DNA of 64,000 nt, from the NCBI GenBank assembly GCA_964506505.1, contig CAZDKY010000003.1, positions 59,489 to 123,488 on the forward strand, in the 5' to 3' direction. The notes under the pieces are model-generated. The model did not search any database and had not been told where the DNA came from. It saw only the letters and a program-made list of their open reading frames with translations. Positions 1 through 8,378 of this stretch are shown piece after piece (position 1 is the first letter of the stretch; each line of letters opens with the position of its first letter). This DNA is from M55B129 sp964506505 (lineage in GTDB: Bacteria; Bacillota; Dethiobacteria; DTU022). The translations under genes were made by a program, and so were the position numbers.

Positions 1-742
1 TTATTTTCATTCCGTTCCGCAGCTTTTCACGGGCTTCCACGGCAGTAATCGATTCATGATCAGTAGAAATACCGCTACCTGTATATGCCTGCAGGGCACG
101 ACCACTGAGGGCGGGGGCATGCCCATCAACCACTTTTCCGGCTCTGCGGGCGGCAAATATTTTCTGCAGCACCTCTTCGTTCCCATTTAACACCCCTGGA
201 TAATTCATCATTTCACCCAGGCCAACTACCCGTGGATGAGCCAGAAGCGTGGATACCTGCTCGGCATTTATTTCGCCTCCACTAGTTTCCATCCCACTGG
301 TGGGCACACATGAAGGAACCGTAGCAAAAAAATCACAGGGCAGTCCTGCAGAGGCCGCCAGCATCAGGGCTACGCCTTCCACACCCATAACATTGGCAAT
401 TTCATGCGGATCGTTAACAATGGCTGTTGTCCCATGCGGAACTATCAGCCTGGCCAGTTCCGGCGGTAAAAGAAGAGTGCTCTCAACATGCAGGTGAGCA
501 TCGATCAGCCCCGGTGCCACATAATGTCCTTCGAGATCAACGGTTTCTTTGCCTTTCGTATAATCACTGCCCACACCGGCGATTCGTTCTCCGGAAATGG
601 CAACGTTGCCTTTTTCAATTTCCAGGGTAAAAACATTGATCAGACGCCCGTTTTTGAGCAGGAGATCGGCCGGTTCACTTCCCTGCGCTACAGTCAGTCT
701 CTTTTTTTCTTCTTCAAGCATTTTCTTGTGATCTTGATCCAT
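1..742 (-). CDS. ade: Adenine deaminase, C-terminal part beyond window
   Basis: Deaminates adenine to hypoxanthine in purine salvage; a metal-dependent amidohydrolase. Reading leftwards from the ATG at 742, about 247 codons stay open to the window edge. Seen: the N-terminal amidohydrolase fold with the metal-binding HLHVES motif, followed by VPHGTTAIVNDPHEIANV and the VPSCVPTSGMETSG segment, all typical of the adenine deaminase family rather than other amidohydrolases. A clear GGAGG ribosome-binding site precedes the ATG. The catalytic domain continues outside the window, so the remaining active-site residues cannot be checked. It is divergent from the serpin gene. Hpt at 39.8 kb could use its hypoxanthine product. 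Confidence 0.93.
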   Translation of the reverse strand, partial: MDQDHKKMLEEEKKRLTVAQGSEPADLLLKNGRLINVFTLEIEKGNVAISGERIAGVGSDYTKGKETVDLEGHYVAPGLIDAHLHVESTLLLPPELARLIVPHGTTAIVNDPHEIANVMGVEGVALMLAASAGLPCDFFATVPSCVPTSGMETSGGEINAEQVSTLLAHPRVVGLGEMMNYPGVLNGNEEVLQKIFAARRAGKVVDGHAPALSGRALQAYTGSGISTDHESITAVEAREKLRNGMKI

Positions 743-923
743 TTTAATTCCTCCATCAGACAGGCTTTACCTTAAATATTCACCCTTTTTATAAGATCAT
801 CCTTTTTCAGTATTCCTGTAAGGCTAAATTATTTACAGTGATGGGACAAATGACCGGGTCGGGAACCATAAGTGAATCCTGCTGGTCATCATAATAAAGC
901 TACTTTTTTGAGGGGGACTAAAA

Positions 924-2165
924 ATGTTTTGGGCAAAAAACCGGTTATACGCTGCTGTAACTATGGCTTTAATTGTTATGCTGTCATCCGCGGGATGCAG
1001 TTTGCCAGACCTGCCGGAAGGAGAAGCTGCCCCTGTAGAAGAACTCGATGAACGCCTGATTGAATCAAACAATGGATTTGGCTTCACTCTTTTCAAAAAG
1101 CTGCATCAGGAAGATAAGGGACGCAATTTGTTAATTTCACCATCCAGTATCCTGACCGCCCTGGCAATGGCCAGTACAGGCGCGGAAGGCGAAACACGAA
1201 CGGCAATGGAAAAGACCATGTTCCTGACAGGAATGTCCAGAGAAGAAATCAACAAGGCTTTTGCCGATCTGCTTACTATCCTGCAGAATCCTGATCCGGA
1301 GGTCGAGCTGGTCGTGGCCAACTCACTCTGGACACGCAAAGGCCTGGAACTTAATGAAACCTTCATCAAGCAAAACCACGATTTTTATGACGCTGAAATA
1401 ACGGATCTGGACTTTTCCAACTCGGACGCCGCCGGTGTCATCAACGACTGGGTCAGGGAAAAAACAAATCAGAAGATAGATGGAATAGTTGAACCGCCCA
1501 TAAATCCGGAAACGATCCTCTTTCTGATTAACGCCCTCTATTTCAAGGGCGCATGGGCCGAAGAATTTGATCCGGATCAAACCCGCGAAATTCCCTTCAA
1601 ACTACCCGATGGAACAACAAAGGAACATCCGGTAATGTTTAAAAACGGCGAGCTTGAGTACCTGGAAAATGATCTCTTCCAGGCTGTCCGTCTTCCGTAC
1701 GGGAAAAATGAACGGATTGCTATGACCCTGTTTCTGCCTGCCGGGGATTTAACTCTGGAACAAATTTTAAGCGAACTGGATAAAAAAAGCTGGGATAGGT
1801 GGAACGAAGCCTTCGACAGCATGGAAGGCGAATTAGGACTGCCTCGGTTCAGCTTTGCCTGTGAACTGTCTTTAAATAAAGTCCTCTCAGATCTGGGTAT
1901 GGAAATCGCTTTTGATGAAAATGCCGCCGATTTCAGCGGAATGCGTCCCATCCCGCCGCGCCTGTTTATAAGTAAAGTGAAACATAAAACTTACATCGAC
2001 GTGACCGAGGAAGGCACAGAAGCAGCGGCTGTTACTTCTGTTGAAGTGGAAGTAACAGCCATGCCGGAGCAATTTTCGATGATTATTGACCGCCCCTTCT
2101 TTTTTACCATCAGTGATGAAATGACCGGGACGATCCTTTTCATGGGAACCGTTTTTGAACCCTAA
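924..2165 (+). CDS. Serpin-family protease inhibitor, lipoprotein
   Basis: A 413-residue serpin. The N-terminus has a hydrophobic stretch ending in a lipobox (LSSAGC, Cys25), so the protein is probably a membrane-anchored lipoprotein facing outward. The serpin core is complete: NAMTANSLW-like region seen as VVANSLWT, the FLINALYFKGAW motif, and near the C-terminus the hinge EEGTEAAAVT at residues 362-371 followed by the reactive loop and the RPFFF strand. An intact hinge of small residues predicts an inhibitory rather than a non-inhibitory serpin. Counting from the hinge, P1 falls near Thr378, but the loop is about two residues longer than in antitrypsin, so P1 is uncertain. GGGGG-type ribosome-binding site at about 910-915. 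Target protease unknown. Confidence 0.93.
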   Translation: MFWAKNRLYAAVTMALIVMLSSAGCSLPDLPEGEAAPVEELDERLIESNNGFGFTLFKKLHQEDKGRNLLISPSSILTALAMASTGAEGETRTAMEKTMFLTGMSREEINKAFADLLTILQNPDPEVELVVANSLWTRKGLELNETFIKQNHDFYDAEITDLDFSNSDAAGVINDWVREKTNQKIDGIVEPPINPETILFLINALYFKGAWAEEFDPDQTREIPFKLPDGTTKEHPVMFKNGELEYLENDLFQAVRLPYGKNERIAMTLFLPAGDLTLEQILSELDKKSWDRWNEAFDSMEGELGLPRFSFACELSLNKVLSDLGMEIAFDENAADFSGMRPIPPRLFISKVKHKTYIDVTEEGTEAAAVTSVEVEVTAMPEQFSMIIDRPFFFTISDEMTGTILFMGTVFEP

Positions 2166-2198
2166 ATAAAAGTCAAGGCTTCTTTGTAACCCATAAAA

Positions 2199-2246
2199 AA
2201 AGAACGGAAGACAGCATGCCCGAGACATGTTTATCTTCCGTTCTTT
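2199..2246. terminator. Stem-loop after the serpin gene
   Basis: A 13-bp perfect stem (2199-2211 with 2234-2246) begins 33 bases past the serpin stop. The T-run on the plus side is short, while an A-run precedes it, so it could stop transcription from either side. Confidence 0.6.
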
Positions 2247-2355
2247 AGTTCATAATTAAACTTCCTTTATCTACGCAAGGTGGTCACAAGGTGGTTTTTT
2301 GTTTATTCCCCTGCAGAAAGCAGGGATAAATAACACTACAACGGTTCCTGCTTCA

Positions 2356-2517
2356 TCAGCTCTTGTGAAGCATACTGACGACCAGGGCAATGACCAGGCC
2401 GATGGCGAAACCACCAATCAGGCCATTCGTTTGGTAATACAGCACTCCCAGCAGAGGGAATACGGTAAATCCAATAATAACAATGATCAGATGGAGCGGT
2501 TTTATCCTAAAAATAAT
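2356..2517 (-). CDS. Possible small membrane protein with AUU start
   Basis: An open frame of about 53 residues that does not overlap any other gene. It reads as a short basic N-terminus, then two hydrophobic stretches around IIVIIGFTVFPLLGVL and GGFAIGLVIALVV, and a basic end (HKS). This composition is that of a two-helix inner-membrane protein, not random sequence. There is no ATG, GTG or TTG at the front: a stop lies just upstream and the best candidate start is ATT at 2517, preceded by AAAGGA. I do not recognise the family. The remaining bases of the 2166-2777 interval (mainly 2518-2777) show no other gene. Alternatives: a decayed gene, or chance. Confidence 0.35.
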   Translation of the reverse strand: MIFRIKPLHLIIVIIGFTVFPLLGVLYYQTNGLIGGFAIGLVIALVVSMLHKS

Positions 2518-2777
2518 TAATCATCCTTTCTTGCAGTTATAGTAACCTGTCTTTTGGCCAAAATTGTACTGTTATTCAGAGCAAAAAAAAATTTGCTCTG
2601 TGCAAATACCCACGCTATTTTATTATATCTGCTTTTTGACCTGCAGGCAAAAAGGCTCAGTCGTTGCCAGAGATGCTGACAGCTGACCAGCCGGTCTGAG
2701 GACTGATTAGGAAAAAGATCCTGAAAAGTACGCCGGGTTAGGATACTGAAGCACTATAATTGCATTAAAGATAGTTG

Positions 2778-3860
2778 CTAATTGGTATCACTGCCTCCGG
2801 CCCCGCTGCTCTTAAGCATTTCTCGCATTCCATCAGTCTTTTTCATTTTCCCATCGGGTAAAATCCAGAGAGCTTCAAAATTGTCTAAGCTCTCAACCAG
2901 GGCATAACTTTGCTCGAAGGGAACCAGGAAAAGAGTTGTTGACATAAAATCAGCTACGGCGGCGCTGTCGGCCGCTACTGTAACTACTCGAAAATGCTCC
3001 GCCGGCATCAGCGTTCCAGGGTCAATAAGGTGATGATAAGCTTTACCATCTACCACATAGTAACGCTGGTAATCTCCGCTGGTATCAACGCTGCCGCCTG
3101 CCAGGTAAATAACATCGAGGAGTTTTTCTTCACCACCAAAAATCGAAGCATCGGGATCCTGCACTCCTATACCCCAACGATCCCGCTCCTCCTCCGGCGG
3201 TGTACCGATGAGGCGAACGTTCCCTCCTGCACTAATGACCCCTGCTGTCAGGCCGGCGGCCTCGATTTCTTCCGCCACTATCTCCGTGGCAAACCCTTTA
3301 GCCACAGCACCAACATCAATGCTCATCCGTGAATCGGCAAGAAAAACAGTATTTTTTTCTGCATCTACGATTACCTGATCCAGATCAGTGTAACTGGAGG
3401 CCTCAATTAGGTCTTCCAGCGGTGGGACTTGGGCACCGGCAGGGTCGTAATCGGCTTCAATGCGGTAGTGATGCCAGATTTTTAAAACCGATCCCATGGC
3501 TATATTGGTTATGCCACCCGTACGGGTATGCATTTGCTTACTGAAAAGAATTAAATCAATGATTTCCGGCGCCACTTCAACAGGTTTAATCCCGGCATTA
3601 TCATTGACAGTTTTGAGGTTGCTAACTCCTTCGTAATTTAGATAAATATCATAAAGCCGGTGCAATTCCATATATCGATCATGGATCTGATCCAGGTATC
3701 GATCAAACTCTTCCTCGTTGTCCGCATAAGCGACCACCCTGACAAGGGTATCGAAAGTATCAAAAAATGAATCGGTATATTTATGTTTGACGGGTTGTTC
3801 CGCTCCTGAGCATCCGGCAATAAATAAGCTAAACATCATTATCAGTATGATTTTTTTCAT
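2778..3860 (-). CDS. apbE: FAD:protein FMN transferase, lipoprotein
   Basis: Covalently attaches FMN from FAD to Thr or Ser of target proteins; here exported, since the N-terminus is a lipoprotein signal with lipobox LFIAGC (Cys17). The 360-residue product has the ApbE signatures: TFDT near residue 36, GGITNIAMG around 115-123, IDVGAVAKGFA at 181-191, VISAGGNV at 208-215 and SVDTSGDYQRYY around 257-268. The start chosen is ATG at 3860, with GAGGG eight bases upstream; an in-frame extension to 3950 lacks a ribosome-binding site and would bury the signal peptide. It lies directly downstream of, and co-oriented with, the duplicated-domain lipoprotein gene, separated by a strong hairpin, so that lipoprotein is an obvious candidate partner. 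Confidence 0.93.
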   Translation of the reverse strand: MKKIILIMMFSLFIAGCSGAEQPVKHKYTDSFFDTFDTLVRVVAYADNEEEFDRYLDQIHDRYMELHRLYDIYLNYEGVSNLKTVNDNAGIKPVEVAPEIIDLILFSKQMHTRTGGITNIAMGSVLKIWHHYRIEADYDPAGAQVPPLEDLIEASSYTDLDQVIVDAEKNTVFLADSRMSIDVGAVAKGFATEIVAEEIEAAGLTAGVISAGGNVRLIGTPPEEERDRWGIGVQDPDASIFGGEEKLLDVIYLAGGSVDTSGDYQRYYVVDGKAYHHLIDPGTLMPAEHFRVVTVAADSAAVADFMSTTLFLVPFEQSYALVESLDNFEALWILPDGKMKKTDGMREMLKSSGAGGSDTN

Positions 3861-3893
3861 GTTAATCCCTCGTAATATTAATTCGCCGTTATA

Positions 3894-3925
3894 AAACACT
3901 CCCCTGCCTGAACAGGGGAGTGTTT
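3894..3925 (-). terminator. Hairpin between lipoprotein gene and apbE
   Basis: A 13-bp perfect GC-rich stem (3894-3906 with 3913-3925, six-base loop). On the minus strand it is followed by TTTTAT. It would partly terminate transcripts of the upstream lipoprotein gene and so lower apbE expression relative to it. A second apbE promoter is not excluded. Confidence 0.75.
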
Positions 3926-3952
3926 GTTTCCATCCACTTTTAGGGGGCATTA

Positions 3953-5068
3953 TTACCTGGCATTTTCAGCCGCTTCAGCAACTGCGGCCAGATAACTTTC
4001 GACTGTAATGGTGACCAGGGTTTCCAGCTCGGGGACATCGGGAACATGCTGGTGTGCTTCATCCCTGGTTTTTACCGGCATACCGGTGATCTCATCTATT
4101 GTCTTGCCAACCATCCATTCCTCAAGCGAGGCAATCTGCTCATACCACTCTTTGCCTATTTCTGAGATATTACCCATACCGTAGTCATCACCGAGCTGCA
4201 CTTTAGTTTTCGGCGCTGCCGACTTATCGGAAGTGACAGTACCTTCGGCATCATAGTTGATTCTGATCTGGGCATTGTCAATCTGGGCTCCGACAACTAC
4301 ACCTTCAGCATCAAAAGCCACTGCAGCCATAACCGTATCGACCTGGGCCAAGGGATTAACCTCAGCATCTTCATCAAGCCCCATAGACCTGGCTGTTGAT
4401 ATATTCTGCCCCAGGCCGGCTGTCACTGCGCCCTCAACTTCAATTGCATTGTTGTAAGCATACTCGACAGCGGCAATGTAATCTTCCACAGTGATGGTAA
4501 CCAGGGTCTCCAGTTCGGGAACATCGGGGACATTCTGATGAGCTTCATCCCTGGTTTTAACCGGCATATTTTTGATTTCTTCAATAGTTTTGCCGATCAT
4601 CCAGTTTTCAAGTTCATTCATCTGTTCATACCACTCTTTACCTATTTCGGAAATGTTACCCATTCCGTAATCATCGCCCCGTTCACGCTTCGTTTCCGCC
4701 GGCTGGGAAATATCGGTGGAAACCTGCATTCCTTCGTCAAAAGCAACGCGGGTCTGGGCATTGTCAATGGTCACGCTGACTACTTTCCCTTCTGCATCAA
4801 AGAGGACAGCTGCCATCACAACATCTGCCTGAGCTGTCGGATTGATACCGGCATCAAAATCTGCATCTGTCGATTTGGCAACAGATGTCACTACACCAAG
4901 CCCCAGTTTCTGAGTACCGTCTGTGCCGGTTTCTTCTTCAGGCTCTTCTTCCGGGGTTTCTTCAGGGGTTTCTTCCCCCGGTGTTTCTTCGACCGGAGCG
5001 TCCCCACAGCCGGCAACCAGGAAAATGGCCAGGAAAATAACCAGCAATAAACCTAATCCCTTTTTCAT
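3953..5068 (-). CDS. Lipoprotein of two tandem ~150-residue domains, ApbE-linked
   Basis: Function unknown. The 371-residue protein starts with a lipoprotein signal (lipobox LVAGC, Cys21), continues through an acidic Glu/Pro/Thr linker (about 24-52), and then carries two copies of one domain at about 56-205 and 218-367. Each copy runs LGLG(V/Q)-TS--MAAV-FDAEG, IDNAQ, GDDYGMGNISEIGKEWYEQ, GKTI-EI--MPVKTRDEAHQ and VPDVPELETLVTITVE-Y. The layout resembles the tandem FMN-binding lipoprotein PplA of flavin-based extracellular electron transfer, but I do not see the SGA-T flavinylation motif that ApbE normally uses in either copy. Ribosome-binding site GAGGAGG before the ATG. The downstream neighbour is apbE. 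An FMN-binding or redox role is an inference from context only. Confidence 0.8.
   Translation of the reverse strand: MKKGLGLLLVIFLAIFLVAGCGDAPVEETPGEETPEETPEEEPEEETGTDGTQKLGLGVVTSVAKSTDADFDAGINPTAQADVVMAAVLFDAEGKVVSVTIDNAQTRVAFDEGMQVSTDISQPAETKRERGDDYGMGNISEIGKEWYEQMNELENWMIGKTIEEIKNMPVKTRDEAHQNVPDVPELETLVTITVEDYIAAVEYAYNNAIEVEGAVTAGLGQNISTARSMGLDEDAEVNPLAQVDTVMAAVAFDAEGVVVGAQIDNAQIRINYDAEGTVTSDKSAAPKTKVQLGDDYGMGNISEIGKEWYEQIASLEEWMVGKTIDEITGMPVKTRDEAHQHVPDVPELETLVTITVESYLAAVAEAAENAR
3968..4417 (-). repeat. Domain repeat 2 of the lipoprotein
   Basis: Codes for about residues 218-367, same order of conserved blocks as repeat 1. Synonymous sites have diverged between the copies, so the duplication is not recent. 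Confidence 0.85.
4454..4903 (-). repeat. Domain repeat 1 of the lipoprotein
   Basis: Codes for about residues 56-205. It matches the second copy at protein level over its whole length; blocks such as GDDYGMGNISEIGKEWYEQ and VPDVPELETLVTITVE are identical or nearly so. Confidence 0.85.
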
Positions 5069-5108
5069 AAAATAACCTCCTCAATTTTTTGTTTAGCGTT
5101 ACATAATA

Positions 5109-5210
5109 ATATTCGTCCCTTTTAAGAAACGAATATAAAATAACTGTAATCCTATTAATTAGCTATCATTATTTTTATATCATTTTACATGGTTTAATAA
5201 AAATGATCAA
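5109..5210 (-). promoter_or_regulatory. Probable promoter and inverted repeat of the lipoprotein gene
   Basis: On the minus strand, TTGATC (5205-5210) and TAAAAT (5182-5187) are 17 bases apart, a good sigma-A-like pair. Between this and the start codon lies an 8-bp inverted repeat, ATATTCGT/ACGAATAT (5109-5116 and 5129-5136), a possible operator or leader hairpin. The rest of the interval 5069-5433 is AT-rich and shows no gene. Confidence 0.5.
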
Positions 5211-5433
5211 CCCCTTTTTTATAATATTTTTTCAAAGAGAGTTATAATAGTCTACGGGGGATTTATCCTGAACCAAAATTATTCTTATATTTCCTTCTTC
5301 AGGATATACCTCTAAAGCAACTGTAGGAAAAATCATTTTGGAGAACCTTGACTAACATTTGCCTATTATTATAGTATCATAATATATAAATAATAGCAAT
5401 CTATGAACCATGTTAAGAAAAGCAGGCGATTTT

Positions 5434-5643
5434 GTGCCGAACTCTATTGCCATCATCAATTACAAACAATGCCACCCGGAACAATGCCCCGACGGTATCT
5501 GCGTCGCTGTGCTGGCCTGTCCGCTGAAGATCCTGGTGCAGGAAGATCCTTACGATATTCCATTTGCCAATCCTTCACCATGCAAGGGATGTTCGCGATG
5601 CGTCAATGCCTGTCCCCTGAAAGCAATCACTCTCTCCAGCTAG
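5434..5643 (+). CDS. Small 4Fe-4S ferredoxin-like protein
   Basis: A 69-residue soluble iron-sulfur protein, probably an electron carrier. It has two cysteine clusters: CHPEQCPDGICVAVLACP near the N-terminus and CKGCSRCVNACP near the C-terminus. The second is a canonical 4Fe-4S motif; the first has unusual spacing (C-x4-C-x4-C-x5-C) like those in ferredoxin-like domains with a modified first cluster. GTG at 5434 has AGCAGG upstream and is preferred; ATG at 5410 (77 residues) has no visible ribosome-binding site. The 3' end overlaps the convergent dehydratase gene by 17 bases. Redox partner not evident from the neighbours. Confidence 0.75.
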   Translation: MPNSIAIINYKQCHPEQCPDGICVAVLACPLKILVQEDPYDIPFANPSPCKGCSRCVNACPLKAITLSS

Positions 5644-6595
5644 TTCCCTGTTGCCAGGGAAGATGATTGAGATCGACATTACCACCTGAAATTATGAGGC
5701 CGATCCGATTACCCCTGATTGCTTTTCGCCTGTTAAGCAAAACGGCTGCCGGCAGGACAGCTGACGGTTCGACAACCAGCTTCATTCTTTCCCAGAGTAA
5801 TTTCATTGTCCTGATAATCACAGCATCATCAACCGTCAGTATTTCATCAACATATTTTTGGATGATCGGAAAAGTTAAATCTCCAAGGGAAGTACGCAGT
5901 CCATCGGCCACGGTATCCGGATCGCGAACAGGAATCAGATGCCCCGCCTTTAGAGAGCGATAAGCATCATCGGCGCCGGCAGGTTCGGCACCGTAAACAA
6001 CCGTACTCCCTTTCAATGCAGACACGGCCAGCGATGTTCCGCCGAGTAACCCTCCTCCGCCAACCGGAGCAATAACGGCATCGAGAGAAGGCACCTCTTC
6101 CAGCAATTCCAGGGCGGCAGTAGCCTGGCCGGCAATCACCCTCAGGTCGTTATAGGGATGGATAATTACAGATCCGCTGTCCCGGGCAACAGCCTGGAGG
6201 GTTTCTTCTCTATCTTTCAGAGTAGAGCAACAGAATGTGATCTCTGCACCGTATTCTGCTACCGCTGCTTTTTTCACCGGTGCAGCATTTTCCGGCATTA
6301 CAACAAAGGCTTTGATGCCCCGGCATCGGGCAGCGTATGCCAGGGCTGCGGCATGATTGCCGGAGGAATGAGTTGATACACCTTTCTCGGCGCTTTCTTC
6401 ATCAATGCTGAATACGGCATTTACAGCCCCGCGGGCTTTAAATGCACCTGTCTTCTGTAAATTTTCGCATTTCAGGAATACTTCTGCATCGGCCAGCCGA
6501 TTGACAGCCAAAGAAGTAAAGACGGGAGTGCGGTGTACATATGGATTAATTCTTGCTGCCGCCCTTTTTATGTCTTTTATTGTGGGCTCCTTCAA
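5627..6595 (-). CDS. PLP-dependent threonine/serine dehydratase or racemase-like
   Basis: A 322-residue fold-type II pyridoxal-phosphate enzyme of the threonine ammonia-lyase / serine racemase group. Seen: the PLP lysine in KTGAFKARGA (near residue 53), the substrate loop STHSSGNHAAALA, the PLP phosphate-binding glycine loop PVGGGGLLGG, and the C-terminal SGGNVD. It lacks the C-terminal ACT regulatory domain of biosynthetic IlvA, so it is the catabolic (TdcB-like) or racemase-like form. The TTG start at 6595 follows GAGAGGGAT. Substrate (threonine, serine, or 3-hydroxyaspartate) cannot be settled from sequence. Convergent with the small ferredoxin gene. Confidence 0.85.
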   Translation of the reverse strand: MKEPTIKDIKRAAARINPYVHRTPVFTSLAVNRLADAEVFLKCENLQKTGAFKARGAVNAVFSIDEESAEKGVSTHSSGNHAAALAYAARCRGIKAFVVMPENAAPVKKAAVAEYGAEITFCCSTLKDREETLQAVARDSGSVIIHPYNDLRVIAGQATAALELLEEVPSLDAVIAPVGGGGLLGGTSLAVSALKGSTVVYGAEPAGADDAYRSLKAGHLIPVRDPDTVADGLRTSLGDLTFPIIQKYVDEILTVDDAVIIRTMKLLWERMKLVVEPSAVLPAAVLLNRRKAIRGNRIGLIISGGNVDLNHLPWQQGTSWRE

Positions 6596-6785
6596 TTTTT
6601 ATCCCTCTCCTGATTATTCCGGAAAGATTTAACATAGTTACCAACCCGGGGAAAATATAAATTTACATGGAAACCACTGGCATCCTCTGCCAATCTTCCA
6701 GGTATTGCTAAAAACCTGAATTTTATAAAGAAGGTTATTGCCTGCTCCTGCCGAATTATTCTTAGTTAATAGGGAGGATGATAAA

Positions 6786-7238
6786 ATGAAAATACTTGTC
6801 TGCACAGACGGCTCGGAAAACAGTGAAAAGGCTATTGAGGTAGCATCCGAAATGGTCGGTGATTGTTCGATTAACGAAGTGGCAATCATCCACGTGCACG
6901 AAAGTGCTCCTTTTTTCCCCGATTACTGGCAGGGGCAATATCCCTTTTCCCCGGAAGAAGAAGCCCATCTGAAAGATTTAGATTCAAGGCTTTTCGAAGA
7001 ACGGAAACAATATTTTGCTAAAGCAGTTAAAGCCTTTGAAAAACATAATATACCCGTCCGGACAATTTTTAAGATGGGACACCCTCCCGAGGTGATTTCC
7101 CAGGTTGCCGCTGATGACAATTACAACTTGATTGTTATAGGCCGGCGAGGCAACAGCGGCATTAAAAAATTATTTCTCGGAAGCGTAAGCAACGCAGTGC
7201 TACAGGCTGCCAAAACCAACGTCCTGATTGTCAAGTAA
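6786..7238 (+). CDS. Universal stress protein, UspA family
   Basis: A single-domain 150-residue Usp. Seen: the N-terminal ILVCTDGSENSEKA strand and ATP-binding Asp, and the C-terminal nucleotide loop GRRGNSGIKKLFLGSVSNAVL with the G-2x-G-9x-G-S pattern of ATP-binding Usps. ATG at 6786 has GGGAGG eight to nine bases upstream, so the in-frame extension to 6738 is rejected. Cytoplasmic; probably a nucleotide-dependent regulator of stress survival, with no specific partner indicated here. Confidence 0.92.
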   Translation: MKILVCTDGSENSEKAIEVASEMVGDCSINEVAIIHVHESAPFFPDYWQGQYPFSPEEEAHLKDLDSRLFEERKQYFAKAVKAFEKHNIPVRTIFKMGHPPEVISQVAADDNYNLIVIGRRGNSGIKKLFLGSVSNAVLQAAKTNVLIVK

Positions 7239-7284
7239 TCATCGGCAATAAAAAATAGGATAACACTTTTCCACTGACCGTCGC

Positions 7285-8280
7285 TTAGTTATTTTTCAGA
7301 CGGCATTCGGCATCCCGTGACACGAAGTGCGGTTTACGAGCAAGGGTATGGGTAGCCCTAACATTCCGGATAGTCCCGGTCACCCCTCTCATCACCAGGG
7401 AATGAGTTTCCGCCGTCTGCCCCCGGTAACGGACACCGTCAAGCATATCACCATCGGTTATTCCGGTGGCGGCGAAGAAAAGGTCTTCCCCTTCAGCAAG
7501 GTCATCCAGCTGGAGCAACCTGGAGAGAGATCGTTGATCGGTCCTTTGCCGCTGTGCCTCTGCTCCAGTTTCCCTCGGAACCAGGCGAGCCTGCATGTCT
7601 CCTCCCAGGATTTTTAAAGCCGCCGCTGCGAGGACTCCCTCCGGCGCGCCACCAATGCCAAAAAGAATATCCACCCCTGAATAGTCTATAGCTGTAGCGA
7701 TAGCAGCTGACACATCACCATCGCTGATTAGTTTGACCCGGGCACCGGCAGCACGAATTTCAGCCATTAGTTTTTCATGGCGAGGTCTTTCAAGAATTAT
7801 TGCCGTTAAATCGCTTATCTCACGCTTTTTAGCCTTTGCTACGGCTTTAAGATTATCTTCGACGGTTGCATCAAGCTCGATGCACCCCCTGGCCTGTGGA
7901 CCAACGGCTATCTTATTCATGTAGAAAATATCGGGAGCCTTCAAAAGACAGCCCTTTGGAGCGATGGCCAAAACTGCCAGAGCATTGGGCAACCCCTTGG
8001 CCACAAGATTGGTCCCCTCCAACGGGTCAACGGCCACATCAACAACCGGCTCACTACCCGTGCCTACCTTTTCTCCAATATAGAGCATGGGGGCCTCATC
8101 TTTTTCTCCTTCTCCAATAACCACTGTGCCGTTAATATTTACCGTATCAAATACGGCACGCATGGCATCAACTGCGGCCTGATCGGCCGCCTCTTTATTA
8201 CCGCGGCCCATCCACCGCCCTGAAGAAAGGGCTGCCGCTTCGGTAACGCGAACAAATTCCAGCGATAGTTCTCTTTCCAC
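7285..8280 (-). CDS. glpX: Fructose-1,6-bisphosphatase class II
   Basis: Hydrolyses fructose-1,6-bisphosphate to fructose-6-phosphate in gluconeogenesis. The 331-residue sequence has the GlpX hallmarks: [17 protein letters not shown] near the start, [13 protein letters not shown] (metal binding), [14 protein letters not shown] (substrate and Mg binding), and [18 protein letters not shown] start at 8280 with GGAGG upstream. Stand-alone gene, next to and co-oriented with arcA. Confidence 0.95.
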   Translation of the reverse strand: MERELSLEFVRVTEAAALSSGRWMGRGNKEAADQAAVDAMRAVFDTVNINGTVVIGEGEKDEAPMLYIGEKVGTGSEPVVDVAVDPLEGTNLVAKGLPNALAVLAIAPKGCLLKAPDIFYMNKIAVGPQARGCIELDATVEDNLKAVAKAKKREISDLTAIILERPRHEKLMAEIRAAGARVKLISDGDVSAAIATAIDYSGVDILFGIGGAPEGVLAAAALKILGGDMQARLVPRETGAEAQRQRTDQRSLSRLLQLDDLAEGEDLFFAATGITDGDMLDGVRYRGQTAETHSLVMRGVTGTIRNVRATHTLARKPHFVSRDAECRLKNN

Positions 8281-8378
8281 AATATTTCCTCCAATCGAGA
8301 CAAGTAATTATCCGTGAACTACAGAAAGGCTATCATCACCAAAAGTATAAACGGTCCTGACAGATAGTTTGTTCATTT

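Noticed and set aside
2299..2520. 73-codon plus-strand frame, polar and Asn/Gln-rich
   Set aside because: It is the mirror of the hydrophobic minus-strand frame at 2356-2517, which has the more protein-like composition.
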